From assembly GCF_013694245.2 (NCBI RefSeq), contig NZ_CP059322.2:3665001-3729000 (forward strand): a stretch of 64,000 nucleotides of DNA, read 5' to 3'. This document shows, piece by piece, positions 10,110-18,300 of this stretch. The position numbers were made by a program, and so were the translations under genes. The stretch's first letter is position 1, and each line of letters begins with the position of its first letter. The notes below the pieces were generated by a model. The model had not been told where the DNA came from. It worked only from the letters and a program-made list of their open reading frames with translations, and did no database searches. Source of the stretch: Micromonospora ferruginea (GTDB taxonomy: Bacteria; Actinomycetota; Actinomycetes; Mycobacteriales; Micromonosporaceae).

Positions 10110-11543
10110 TTATTGTGCGGCCAGGCCGTTGCGTCGGATCACGTCGGCGTACCACCTGGCGCTGGACTTCGCGATCCGGGCCTGAGTGTCGTAGTCGACA
10201 TAGACCATGCCGAACCGCTTCGTGTAGCCCCAGGCCCACTCGAAGTTGTCCATCAGTGACCAGGCGAAGTAGCCCTTCAGCGGCACCCCGGCCTCGATCG
10301 CGGCGTGCGCCGCGCGCAGGTGCGCGGCGAAGTAGGCCAGCCGGTCCGGGTCGTCGACCCGGCCGTCGACCGGCGTGTCGACGAACGCCGAGCCGTTCTC
10401 GGTGACGTAGAGCGGCAGGTCGGTGTACTCCCGGTGGACCCGCTCCAGCGTCTCGGTCAGGCCCGGGGCGTCGATCTCCCAGTCCATGTCCGTCACCGGC
10501 ACGCCACGGGTGACGAACCGGACGTCCTCGCTGCCCGGCCAGCAGGACGGCGCCCGCCAGTAGGGCTCCGGCTCGCCGCCCTCGACCGGCGCGGCGACCA
10601 CGTGCCGGCTGTAGTAGTTGACCCCGACCATGTCCAGCGGGGTGGAGATGGTCTTCAGATCGCCGTCGCGGACGTGCCCGAGGTCGGTCACCTCGCGCAG
10701 GTCGGCGACCAGGTCGGCCGGGTACGCGCCGCGCAGCACCGGGTCGAGGAAGAAGCGGTTGGCCAGCGCGTCGATCCGGCGGGCCGCGTCCGCGTCGGCC
10801 GCCGAGCCGGTGGCCGGGGTGACCGGGTAGAGGTTCACCGTGATGCCCAGCTCCGCCTGCGGGCGGGACGCCCGCACCGCCTGCACGGCCAGGCCGTGCC
10901 CGAGCATCAGGTGGTGACCGGCGCGGACCGCGTCCGCCCCGTTCGACCGGCCCGGCGCGTGCACGCCCGAGCCGTAGCCGAGGAACGCCGAGCACCACGG
11001 CTCGTTCAGGGTGGTGAAGTATTTCACCCGGTCGCCGAGCTCGTCGGCGATGAGCTGCGAGTATTCGGCGAACCGGCCGGCGGTGTCCCGGGCCGGCCAG
11101 CCGCCGGCGTCCTCCAGCGGCTGGGGCAGGTCCCAGTGGTAGAGCGTCACCCACGGCTCGATGCCGTGGCCGAGCAGCTCGTCGACCAGGCGGCGGTAGA
11201 AGTCCAACCCCTCCTGGTTGGCCGCGCCGGCGCCGCCCGGCTGCACCCGCGGCCAGGAGATGGAGAACCGGTAGGACTGCAGCCCCAGGTCGGCCATCAG
11301 CCGCACGTCGTCCGGCATCCGGTGGTAGTGGTCGCAGGCCACGTCGCCGGTGTGCCCGGCCACCGTCCGACCCTCGGTGTGGCTGAAGGTGTCCCAGATC
11401 GACGGCGTACGGCCACCCTCCGCCGCGGCGCCCTCGATCTGGTACGCGGCGGTGGCCGCGCCCCAGAGGAAGCCGGGCGGGAAGGTCACGGCCGGGCCCT
11501 CGTCGAGGACGCCGACGGCGGGCGGGCTGGCTGGGTTGCTCAC
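10110..11543 (-). CDS. bglC: GH1 beta-glucosidase (cellobiose hydrolysis)
   Basis: 477 residues from GTG 11543, which overlaps the cebG stop in a GTGA junction. No signal peptide is visible, so it hydrolyses imported cellobiose in the cytoplasm. GH1 marks are [14 protein letters not shown] near the N-terminus, the acid/base glutamate in TLNEPW (E181) and the nucleophile in YVTENGSAF (E382). Operon position after cebEFG matches BglC of streptomycetes. Confidence 0.93.
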   Translation of the reverse strand: MSNPASPPAVGVLDEGPAVTFPPGFLWGAATAAYQIEGAAAEGGRTPSIWDTFSHTEGRTVAGHTGDVACDHYHRMPDDVRLMADLGLQSYRFSISWPRVQPGGAGAANQEGLDFYRRLVDELLGHGIEPWVTLYHWDLPQPLEDAGGWPARDTAGRFAEYSQLIADELGDRVKYFTTLNEPWCSAFLGYGSGVHAPGRSNGADAVRAGHHLMLGHGLAVQAVRASRPQAELGITVNLYPVTPATGSAADADAARRIDALANRFFLDPVLRGAYPADLVADLREVTDLGHVRDGDLKTISTPLDMVGVNYYSRHVVAAPVEGGEPEPYWRAPSCWPGSEDVRFVTRGVPVTDMDWEIDAPGLTETLERVHREYTDLPLYVTENGSAFVDTPVDGRVDDPDRLAYFAAHLRAAHAAIEAGVPLKGYFAWSLMDNFEWAWGYTKRFGMVYVDYDTQARIAKSSARWYADVIRRNGLAAQ

Positions 11544-12436
11544 GACTTGACGGCGCCTTCCATGATGCCGCCGATGATCTGGCGGCCGAACAGAACGAAC
11601 ACGATGAACAGGGGCAGGGTCGCGATCAACGTACCGGCGAAGATCTGCGAGTTGTCGGCGAAGTAGGCGGTGTTCAGGCTGCGCAGCGAGATCTGAACCG
11701 TCGGGTTGGACGGGTCGGCCAGCACCACGAACGGCCAGAAGAACTGGTTCCACTGTTCCATGAAGGTCAGCAGGCCCAGCACCGCGGCGGCGGGACGCAG
11801 CGCGGGCATCACCACGTGCCAGTAGACCTTCCAGGTGGAGCAGCCGTCCACCCGGGCGGCCTCGATCAGCTCGTTCGGTACCGCCTGCTCGGCGTACTGG
11901 CGCATCATGAAGATCCCGAAGCCGCCGATGAGGAACGGCACGGTCACCGACGGCATGGTGTTCAGCCAGTCGAGCTTCGCCATCAGGATGTAGAGCGGGA
12001 GCACACCGAGCTGGATCGGCACCATCATCGAGGCGAGGATGATCAGCAGCAGCGCGTTCTTGCCCCGGAACCGGAGCTTGGCGAACGCGAAGCCGGCCAG
12101 CGAGCCGAAGAACACCGTGGCGACGGTGATCGTCCCGGAGACCAGGAACGAGTTCATCAGGCCCTTGACGACGTTGGCGTCGCCGTTGGCCAGCACCCGT
12201 TCGATGTTCTCGCCGAGCTTGCCGCCCGGGAGGAACGGCGGCGGCCAGGAGTTGGCCGCGTCGTTGGTCCGCGAGGCGATCACGATCATCCAGTAGAACG
12301 GGAACAGCGACAGGATCACCCCGAGGACCAGCCCGAACCAGGTGAGCGGGCTGGCCTTCCAGAGCCGCTCGGCCTGGTGGGTGGCCCTGGCCGGCGCGGT
12401 CGGCCGGGTGGGCGGACGAAGCGTGGTGGTCGTCAT
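11540..12436 (-). CDS. cebG: cellobiose ABC transporter, inner-membrane permease
   Basis: 298 residues with six hydrophobic segments. The cytoplasmic EAA-type loop, which contacts the ATPase, is visible as [20 protein letters not shown]. It pairs with CebF. No ATPase gene is present in this operon, as in streptomycetes where the shared ATPase MsiK is encoded elsewhere. There is a 10-bp gap to cebF and a 4-base overlap with bglC. Confidence 0.9.
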   Translation of the reverse strand: MTTTTLRPPTRPTAPARATHQAERLWKASPLTWFGLVLGVILSLFPFYWMIVIASRTNDAANSWPPPFLPGGKLGENIERVLANGDANVVKGLMNSFLVSGTITVATVFFGSLAGFAFAKLRFRGKNALLLIILASMMVPIQLGVLPLYILMAKLDWLNTMPSVTVPFLIGGFGIFMMRQYAEQAVPNELIEAARVDGCSTWKVYWHVVMPALRPAAAVLGLLTFMEQWNQFFWPFVVLADPSNPTVQISLRSLNTAYFADNSQIFAGTLIATLPLFIVFVLFGRQIIGGIMEGAVKS

Positions 12437-12446
12437 CTCGTCACCT

Positions 12447-13424
12447 TCACTTGTCGGAGCTGATGCGTCGGGCCAGCAGGTAGTTGACCGTCGACATCAG
12501 CGCGATGAGCACGAAGAGCACGAGCGCGACCGCCCCGGCGTAACCCCACCGGAAGCGCTGGTTCATCACGTCGAGCAGGTACATCGTGATGGTCTGGAAC
12601 TGGCCCTCCGAGCCGCCGGAGAGGCCACCGGAGCCGCTGGTGAACAGCAGCGGCTCGGTGAAGAGCTGGAGCCCGCCGATGGTCGAGATGATCAGCGTGA
12701 AGATGATCGTGGGGCGGAGCTGCGGGACGGTGATCGACCAGAACTGGCGCCGCCGCGAGGCGCCGTCCAGCGCCGCGGCCTCGTACATGTCCTTGCTGAT
12801 CGACTGCATGGCGGCCAGGTAGATCAGCGCGTTGTAGCCGACCCAGCGCCAGTCGACCATGGTGGAGATGGCGAACCAGGAGGCGAAGCGGTTCGCCCGC
12901 CAGTCGATCGGGTCCAGGCCGACGCTGTCGAGCAGCCAGTTGACCAGGCCGAAGTCCTTGGCGTAGATCATCGAGAAGATCAGCGCGACCACCGCGGTCG
13001 AGGTGATGATCGGCATCGCGATGGCCATCCGGAAGAAGGTCTGCGCGCGCAGCTTCCGGTTCAACGCGTTGGCCAGCATGAGCGCCAGCATCAACTGGGG
13101 CACGGTGGAGAGCACGAACATGCCGAACGTGTTCACCACCGCGTTCCAGAACTGCGGGTCCTCGGTGATCAGTTCGACGAAGTTGTCCAGCCCGACGAAC
13201 GAGATCGTCGCGTTCAGCGGGGACCGGTCGGTCAGCGCGATCCAGACCGTGTAGGCGATCGGGTACGCGCTGAACACCGCGAAGATCAGGAAGAACGGCA
13301 GCACGTACAGGTACGGCGAGTACTTCAGGTCCAGCTTGGTGGCCGAGCTGGCGCGGCGGTGCGAGGTGCGGGCGCGCGGCGGGCGGGGCTCGGGCGGCGC
13401 CGTGGCGTGCAGGTCGAGGCTCAT
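12447..13424 (-). CDS. cebF: cellobiose ABC transporter, inner-membrane permease
   Basis: 325 residues of the MalF-like type with six membrane segments (first at YVLPFFLIFAVFSAYPIAYT). The EAA loop is DMYEAAALDGASRRRQFWSI. The N-terminal 30 residues are a basic cytoplasmic tail. It starts at ATG 13424, with GAGGAG upstream and tandem hairpins between it and cebE. Confidence 0.9.
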   Translation of the reverse strand: MSLDLHATAPPEPRPPRARTSHRRASSATKLDLKYSPYLYVLPFFLIFAVFSAYPIAYTVWIALTDRSPLNATISFVGLDNFVELITEDPQFWNAVVNTFGMFVLSTVPQLMLALMLANALNRKLRAQTFFRMAIAMPIITSTAVVALIFSMIYAKDFGLVNWLLDSVGLDPIDWRANRFASWFAISTMVDWRWVGYNALIYLAAMQSISKDMYEAAALDGASRRRQFWSITVPQLRPTIIFTLIISTIGGLQLFTEPLLFTSGSGGLSGGSEGQFQTITMYLLDVMNQRFRWGYAGAVALVLFVLIALMSTVNYLLARRISSDK

Positions 13425-13445
13425 CAGGAGTCCTTCTCCTCAGCC

Positions 13446-13530
13446 GGCGTCACCCGCCACACGGGTGACGCCGGGCTCTGCGGGCACCGCGGGTGGCGCC
13501 GGCAGCGCGGGGCTGCCGGCGCCACCCGCG
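13446..13530 (-). promoter_or_regulatory. tandem intercistronic hairpins between cebE and cebF
   Basis: In the 121-bp gap are two perfect hairpins: CGCGGGTGGCGCCGGCAGC with its complement (19-bp stem, 5-nt loop, 13488-13530) and GGCGTCACCCG / CGGGTGACGCC (11-bp stem, 5-nt loop, 13446-13472). Neither has a T-run. They likely attenuate readthrough or protect the 3' end, so that the binding protein is made in excess of the permeases. Confidence 0.6.
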
Positions 13531-13545
13531 GGCGGCTCAGCCGGG

Positions 13546-14862
13546 TCACTTACCGGCGGCCGCACCGTTCTTCAAGGCCGCCTGCCACTGCTCGTCGGCC
13601 GACTTGCCCTGCTCGACGGCGCGCAGCGTGTTCTCCACGGCGGTGCGGACCGCGTTGTTCTTCGGGCCGAGGTAGACCGGCTTCAGGTCGGTGGCGCCGG
13701 CGGCGAAGATCTTGCCGACCGGGGCCTTGCTGAAGTAGTCGTTGGTCGAGTCGGCCACGGCCGGGTCGGTGAGCGCCTGCGGGTTGGACGGCAGGTTGCC
13801 GACCGCCTTGTACGCGCCGATCTGGCCCTGCGCGCTGGTCAGGAACTTGGCCAGCTCGGCCGCCTCCTTCTGGTGCTTGCTCGACTTCGGCACGCCGAGG
13901 AACGAGCCACCCCAGTTGCCGCCCGCGCCGGGGGCCTTGGCGATGTCCCACTTGCCGGCCGCCGCGTCACCGGCCTGGCCCTTGATCACACCGGTCATCC
14001 ACGCCGGGCAGGCGATGGTGGCGAAGGTGCCGTTCTTGAACCCGGCGTTCCACTCGTTGGAGAAGGACTGCAGGTTGTTCGACAGCCCGGCACCGATCAT
14101 CTTGGTGGTGAGCTGGTACGCGGCCTGCACGTCCGGGTTCTGGTCGATGACCATCTTGTTGCTCTTGTCGTAGTACGTGTAGCCGCTGCCCTGGCCGGCG
14201 ACCTGCATCAGCACCACGTTGTAGAAGTTGGTCGCCGAGTCGACGAACTTGTGCTTCTTGTCGGCGGCGGCGAACTTCTGGCCGGCCTCGATGAACTTGT
14301 CCCAGGTGGGCCAGAGCGCGCCGACCTGCTCGCGGTCGGTGGGCAGGCCGGCGGCCTTGAACAGGTCGGTGCGGTAGCAGAGCGCCATCGAGCCGACGTC
14401 GGTGCCGAGGCCCAGCACCTTGCCGTCGGGGGTGCTGCCCTGCTCCCACTTCCACGGCAGGAAGTTGCCCTTGAGGTCGTTCGCGCCGTGGTCGGCCAGG
14501 TTCACGAACTTGTCGGCCTGGGCGTAGAACTGGACGATGGTGCCCTCCTCGAGGGCCACCACGTCGCCGGCGCCCGAGCCGGCGGTGATCTGCTGGGTCA
14601 GCCGGGTGTTGTAGTCACCGAGGCCGAGGCCCTTGCCGCGCTCCTGGATCTTGACGTTCTTGTGCTCGGCTTCGTACTGCTTGTACAGATCCTGGTAGCC
14701 GAAGCCCTGGTCGCCGAAGACGTCGACGACCAGGGTGACCGGACCGTCGCTCTCGCTGCTGCCGCCCGACGAGTCGTCACTGCAGGCGGTGGCGGTGGCC
14801 AGCACCGTGACAGACGCGAGCGCGATGGCCGCGAGCTGCCGACGGCGGATGGGGAGGCTCAT
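13546..14862 (-). CDS. cebE: cellobiose-binding lipoprotein of the ABC transporter
   Basis: 438 residues. The N-terminal lipoprotein signal ends in ATAC with the lipidated cysteine at C27, followed by a Ser/Asp-rich spacer. The rest is a family 1 solute-binding protein (IRER-like EHKNVKIQERG, GLGTDVGSMALCYRTDLFKA, and the C-terminal EGKS-like repeat VENTLRAVEQGKSADEQWQA). It captures cello-oligosaccharides outside the membrane for CebF/CebG. First gene of the operon; its promoter is bracketed by two CebR boxes. Confidence 0.88.
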   Translation of the reverse strand: MSLPIRRRQLAAIALASVTVLATATACSDDSSGGSSESDGPVTLVVDVFGDQGFGYQDLYKQYEAEHKNVKIQERGKGLGLGDYNTRLTQQITAGSGAGDVVALEEGTIVQFYAQADKFVNLADHGANDLKGNFLPWKWEQGSTPDGKVLGLGTDVGSMALCYRTDLFKAAGLPTDREQVGALWPTWDKFIEAGQKFAAADKKHKFVDSATNFYNVVLMQVAGQGSGYTYYDKSNKMVIDQNPDVQAAYQLTTKMIGAGLSNNLQSFSNEWNAGFKNGTFATIACPAWMTGVIKGQAGDAAAGKWDIAKAPGAGGNWGGSFLGVPKSSKHQKEAAELAKFLTSAQGQIGAYKAVGNLPSNPQALTDPAVADSTNDYFSKAPVGKIFAAGATDLKPVYLGPKNNAVRTAVENTLRAVEQGKSADEQWQAALKNGAAAGK

Positions 14863-14963
14863 CTTTCAGACCCCTCTTTCGGTGGTGAGGCGAGTTATTC
14901 GTGTGGTGGGGGGTGCGTTTCGCGCCGGGCCGGAGCGGGCAAGGAAGAGATTCACGCCACTCC

Positions 14964-14977
14964 CGGGAGCGCTCCCA
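14964..14977. promoter_or_regulatory. CebR-type operator, promoter-proximal
   Basis: CGGGAGCGCTCCCA, identical to the box in front of the GH9 gene, directly downstream of the candidate cebE -10 hexamer. Confidence 0.8.
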
Positions 14978-14979
14978 TG

Positions 14980-15008
14980 AGATTGCCGGGAGGTAACAGG
15001 GGTGTCAA
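14980..15008 (-). promoter_or_regulatory. candidate cebE promoter
   Basis: On the minus strand, consensus -35 TTGACA (15003-15008) and CAATCT (14980-14985) are separated by 17 bp. The unit sits between two CebR boxes, one overlapping the expected start site and one upstream of -35. Confidence 0.55.
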
Positions 15009-15016
15009 TAGGCCGG

Positions 15017-15030
15017 TGGGAGCGTTCCCA
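15017..15030. promoter_or_regulatory. CebR-type operator, upstream
   Basis: TGGGAGCGTTCCCA differs from the ideal palindrome at one base. Its centre is 53 bp from that of the proximal box, about five helical turns, which would allow cooperative binding or looping. It also lies 28 bp before the divergent 39-residue gene. Confidence 0.78.
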
Positions 15031-15045
15031 TTTCGTTACCGCGAC

Positions 15046-15051
15046 TAGGCT
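15046..15051 (+). promoter_or_regulatory. leaderless -10 box of the 39-residue gene
   Basis: TAGGCT followed by exactly six bases and ATG 15058, the arrangement seen before several genes in this window. Confidence 0.55.
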
Positions 15052-15057
15052 GCCCGC

Positions 15058-15177
15058 ATGATCTGCCGAGCCTGCCGGGAGCGGCGGCACGACGAGTGCC
15101 CCGGCCGGAAGTGGTGCGACTGCCAGCACCGCGCCGCCGAACCCACCCCTCCGGTCACCGGTCCGGCCGGCGAATGA
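15058..15177 (+). CDS. 39-residue cysteine-rich protein
   Basis: Begins MICRACRERRHDECPGRKWC and continues DCQHRAAEP to the end. Five cysteines in the first 21 residues (CxxC, C, then CxC) with a following His suggest a small zinc-binding knuckle. The start is fixed by a leaderless TAGGCT box, and the end overlaps the next gene by ATGA, so both ends fit a real coupled gene. I recall similar tiny ORFs before pyrimidine-reductase-like genes in related genomes. Function unknown. Confidence 0.7.
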   Translation: MICRACRERRHDECPGRKWCDCQHRAAEPTPPVTGPAGE

Positions 15178-15968
15178 GCGCCGGCACCACGATCGAACGG
15201 ATCTGGCCCACGCCCGTCGGCGGCCCGCTGACCGACCCGCAGCTCACCGCGCTCTACGGCCGCGCGACGCGGCCGCACCTGCGGGTCAACTTCGTCGCCA
15301 GCGCGGACGGCGCGGTCACCCTGGACGGCTACTCCGCCGGGCTCTCCGGCGAGCCGGACAAGCGGGTCTTCGGGATGCTGCGGATGCTCTGCGACGGCCT
15401 GCTGGTGGCCGCCGGCACGCTGCGCCACGAGGGCTACCGCGCGGTCCGGCTGAACGCCGAACGCCGCGCCTGGCGCCGCGAGCGGGGCCTGGCCGAGTAC
15501 CCGACGCTGGTGGTGGTCTCCGGCTCGCTCGACCTCGACCCGGCCCAGGCCTGCTTCGCCGACGCCCCGGTCCGGCCGCTGGTGCTCACCCGCGACAGGG
15601 CCGAACCGCCGGCCGGGCTGTCCGAGGTGGCCGACCTGATCCGCTGCGGCCCCGACCGCGTCGACCTCGCCGCCGGCCTGGCCGAGCTGCGCCGCCGCGG
15701 GCTGGACCAGGTGCTCTGCGAAGGCGGCCCGCACCTGTTCGGCGCGCTCACCGCCGCCGACCTGGTCGACGAGCTGTGCCTCACGGTGGCGCCGCTGCTC
15801 GCCGGCGCCGGCCCCGGCCGGATCACCGCCGGCGACGCGAGCGCCCCACGGCACCTGCCGTTGCGACACGTGCTGGCCGCCGCCGACGGCATGCTGATGC
15901 TGCGCTACGCCCGCCACGGCGGCGAACCGGCCGACCCGTCGCCCGCCGGCGCCGCGCCCGCCGCCTGA
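15174..15968 (+). CDS. pyrimidine reductase family protein (RibD C-terminal / DHFR-like fold)
   Basis: 264 residues. The RibD C-terminal reductase fold is shown by LRVNFVASADGAVTLDG, MLRMLCDGLLVAAGTLRHEGY, the NADPH-binding EGGPHLFGAL region and PLLAGAG. No deaminase domain is fused. Such stand-alone reductases act on pteridine or pyrimidine substrates or on unrelated compounds; which one cannot be read from the sequence. Translationally coupled to the cysteine-rich protein before it. Confidence 0.82.
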   Translation: MSAGTTIERIWPTPVGGPLTDPQLTALYGRATRPHLRVNFVASADGAVTLDGYSAGLSGEPDKRVFGMLRMLCDGLLVAAGTLRHEGYRAVRLNAERRAWRRERGLAEYPTLVVVSGSLDLDPAQACFADAPVRPLVLTRDRAEPPAGLSEVADLIRCGPDRVDLAAGLAELRRRGLDQVLCEGGPHLFGALTAADLVDELCLTVAPLLAGAGPGRITAGDASAPRHLPLRHVLAAADGMLMLRYARHGGEPADPSPAGAAPAA

Positions 15969-16014
15969 ACCCGCCCGCGCGGCCGACTTGTCGCGGGCCC
16001 TCGAAAAGGGCCCG

Positions 16015-16020
16015 TAGCCT
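16015..16020 (+). promoter_or_regulatory. leaderless -10 box of the membrane protein gene
   Basis: TAGCCT, then six bases, then ATG 16027. A short GGGCCC inverted repeat just upstream may end the previous transcript. Confidence 0.5.
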
Positions 16021-16026
16021 GGGCAG

Positions 16027-16428
16027 ATGGATGCGACGGAGCGGCTCGGCACGGGCCCGGCCCGCCGGCCGCTGCTCGCCGCCGGGCTGCTCACCACGGC
16101 CGGCCTGGTCGACGCGGTCTCGGCCTGGGCGCACACCCGGCACGGGCGGTTCGCGGTGGCCACCGCCGACGGGGTCTACCAGGTCGACCTCGGCGGCTGG
16201 GCGTGGGCGCACCTCGCGGTCGGGGTCGCGGTCGTCCTCGCCGGCCTGGCCGTGCTGACCGGACGGCGCTGGGCGGTGCCGGTGGCGTTCTGCTGCGTGC
16301 TGCCCGCGATCGTGGTCGACCTGCTCCTCTTCCCGTACGCGCCGGCACGGGCGGTCGTCGTGGTCGCGCTGAACGGGGCCGCGCTGCGGCTGCTGGCGCG
16401 GCACCACCGGGCGGCGCGGGCGCGCTGA
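16027..16428 (+). CDS. small membrane protein, unrecognised family
   Basis: 133 residues with four hydrophobic stretches (LLAAGLLTTAGLVDAVSAW, a central AHLAVGVAVVLAGLAVL segment, WAVPVAFCCVLPAIVVDLLL and AVVVVALNGAALRLLA). It is Arg-rich at the C-terminus. The start is supported by the leaderless promoter. I do not recognise the family. Confidence 0.72.
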   Translation: MDATERLGTGPARRPLLAAGLLTTAGLVDAVSAWAHTRHGRFAVATADGVYQVDLGGWAWAHLAVGVAVVLAGLAVLTGRRWAVPVAFCCVLPAIVVDLLLFPYAPARAVVVVALNGAALRLLARHHRAARAR

Positions 16429-16453
16429 CCGCCGAGGGGTCACCGGTCAGCGC
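16422..16453. terminator. bidirectional terminator between convergent genes
   Basis: Stem GCGCTGACCG / CGGTCAGCGC (10 bp, 12-nt loop) covering both stop codons of the convergent pair. Confidence 0.5.
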
Positions 16454-18081
16454 GGCTGGCAGACCTTGCCGGTACGCGCCGGGTCACCCTCCCGGCTGGC
16501 CGACCAGACCGGGTTCTGCGACAGCAGCAACGACGGCGCCTGCCAGGCCGAGCCGAGCCGCTGGAGCAGGTCGTACTCCCGGCGGGGCTGGTTCACCGGC
16601 GCGCCCTCCAGAAACCGGATCACCTGGTCCTGGACGGCCCGGTCGCCGATCAGGCCGCCGTGGAACGCGGGCATCTGGTAGACCGGCACGTGGCTGTACT
16701 CGCCGGGCGGCGCCTCGGCGGCGCTCACCGTGGGCAGGAAGGCGATGATCCGCACGCCCGGCACCGGGCAGAGCGTGCGGTTGCGATAGAACGCGGCGTC
16801 GACCAGCATCGACCGGACGAACTCCTCGTCCGGCTGGTCCTTCACCGGGCGCGGCAGGTTGGCCAGCCAGAACAGGGCCCGCAACTGCCAGCCGGTGGCC
16901 ACCCCCCAGCCCTCGTACCCCGGGGGTGGGTAGTAGGTGCGACCGGCCTGCACCAGCGGGCTGAACAGCACCACCGCGGTCACCGGCCCGCGCGGCAGCT
17001 TGTCCAGGAACGCCCGGGCCACCATCGCGCCCTCACTCTGCCCGACCAGCGCGATCGGCCGTCTCGTCCGCCGGTGCAACGCCTGGACCTGGGCGGCGAG
17101 CAACGCGGCGCTGGCGTCCAGCGACTGGTGGGTCGCCTCCGGCTCGTAGGGCAGGGGGCGGCCCCCGCCGTCCAGCCCGCGGTAGGAGAACCGCTCCACC
17201 CGGGGATCGGCCGACGGCGTCCCGCGCCAGCGCGAGTCGTGCCCACCGAGCACGATCACCGCCTCGCGCACCTCGGCCGGCAGCCGCTGGGTCACGATCG
17301 GCGGACGCCACGGCCCGCTCTGGCCGCCGGCCGCCACCCCGATGAACGACTCGGCCCAGATCGCGCCGACCATGGCCAGGACGATCACGATCGGCGCGGC
17401 CGGGACCCGGGGCAGCCGGACCCGGGCGGGCAGCAGCGCGGCGGCGACCACCCGCAGCCAGAGCGCGCCGTTGACCGCGCCGGCGAACGCGGCGACCGGC
17501 ACCCCCCACCAGCCGGGGGCGCTGGAGATGAGCGCGCCGGCCAGCGTGAGCACCGCGAAGTTCAGCGTGGACCAGCCGAACAGCTCGATCGTGGGCAGCC
17601 CGCGCCACCACCTGTCGACCACCCCGGCGCGGGCCAGGAACGGCGCGGTCACCAGCATCGGGCCGAGCGACGCGAACAGGTACCAGGACAGCGCCACCGC
17701 CGAGAAGGCGACCGAGAGCGCGGCCCACGGCGAGACCACCAGCGCGGCCACCACGGCGATCTCCAGGTTGCGTCGCAGCAGCCAGCGTCGGGACGGCCGG
17801 GCCGCCCCGGCCGGCCAGGCCAGCCAGGTCAGCGCCGCGGAGAGCAACGCCCGGAGCACGACCAGCGCGAGGAGGCCGAGCGCGAAGCTCCCCCACGAGT
17901 CGTGGTAGACCAGCAGCCACCGCACGTCGTGGTACGAGTCGTACGGCCAGACCGCGGTGACCTGCGGCGCGAGGCCCTGCGCGGCGTGGAAGCGGGCGGC
18001 CACGAGCGTCGCCTCCTCGACCGCCGGCAGCGCCGCGGCCAGGGCGAACAGCCCGACCAGCCGGCCCCGCGTCGACGCCAC
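16447..18081 (-). CDS. membrane-anchored alpha/beta hydrolase
   Basis: 544 residues from GTG 18081 behind GGGGGAG. The first 260 residues hold about six membrane helices; the remainder is an extracytoplasmic alpha/beta hydrolase with the nucleophile elbow GQSEGAM in RRPIALVGQSEGAMVARAF, the strand VREAVIVLGGHDSRW and a late HGGLIGD histidine. Natural substrate unknown. The architecture is unusual in combining a polytopic N-terminus with a soluble hydrolase. It is divergent from the herA-like gene. Confidence 0.75.
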   Translation of the reverse strand: MASTRGRLVGLFALAAALPAVEEATLVAARFHAAQGLAPQVTAVWPYDSYHDVRWLLVYHDSWGSFALGLLALVVLRALLSAALTWLAWPAGAARPSRRWLLRRNLEIAVVAALVVSPWAALSVAFSAVALSWYLFASLGPMLVTAPFLARAGVVDRWWRGLPTIELFGWSTLNFAVLTLAGALISSAPGWWGVPVAAFAGAVNGALWLRVVAAALLPARVRLPRVPAAPIVIVLAMVGAIWAESFIGVAAGGQSGPWRPPIVTQRLPAEVREAVIVLGGHDSRWRGTPSADPRVERFSYRGLDGGGRPLPYEPEATHQSLDASAALLAAQVQALHRRTRRPIALVGQSEGAMVARAFLDKLPRGPVTAVVLFSPLVQAGRTYYPPPGYEGWGVATGWQLRALFWLANLPRPVKDQPDEEFVRSMLVDAAFYRNRTLCPVPGVRIIAFLPTVSAAEAPPGEYSHVPVYQMPAFHGGLIGDRAVQDQVIRFLEGAPVNQPRREYDLLQRLGSAWQAPSLLLSQNPVWSASREGDPARTGKVCQPR

Positions 18082-18300
18082 GTCCCGCTCCCCCGCTCTC
18101 CCGGCCCCCCTGCAGGATCCCGCGCCGGGCGGCCCGCCGAGGCGGAATCACACGTACCGTGGCCGGTCGGATCCGCGCGGCGACCGGCCGGGACGCGCCG
18201 ACGTGGCGTCCGACGCGTCGCGTGGCAACCTGTCGCATCCCTCGGGCAGGATGCAGGGCGTGCGCCGTGACCGGAACGACCAGCCGACCGGAGACCGCCG

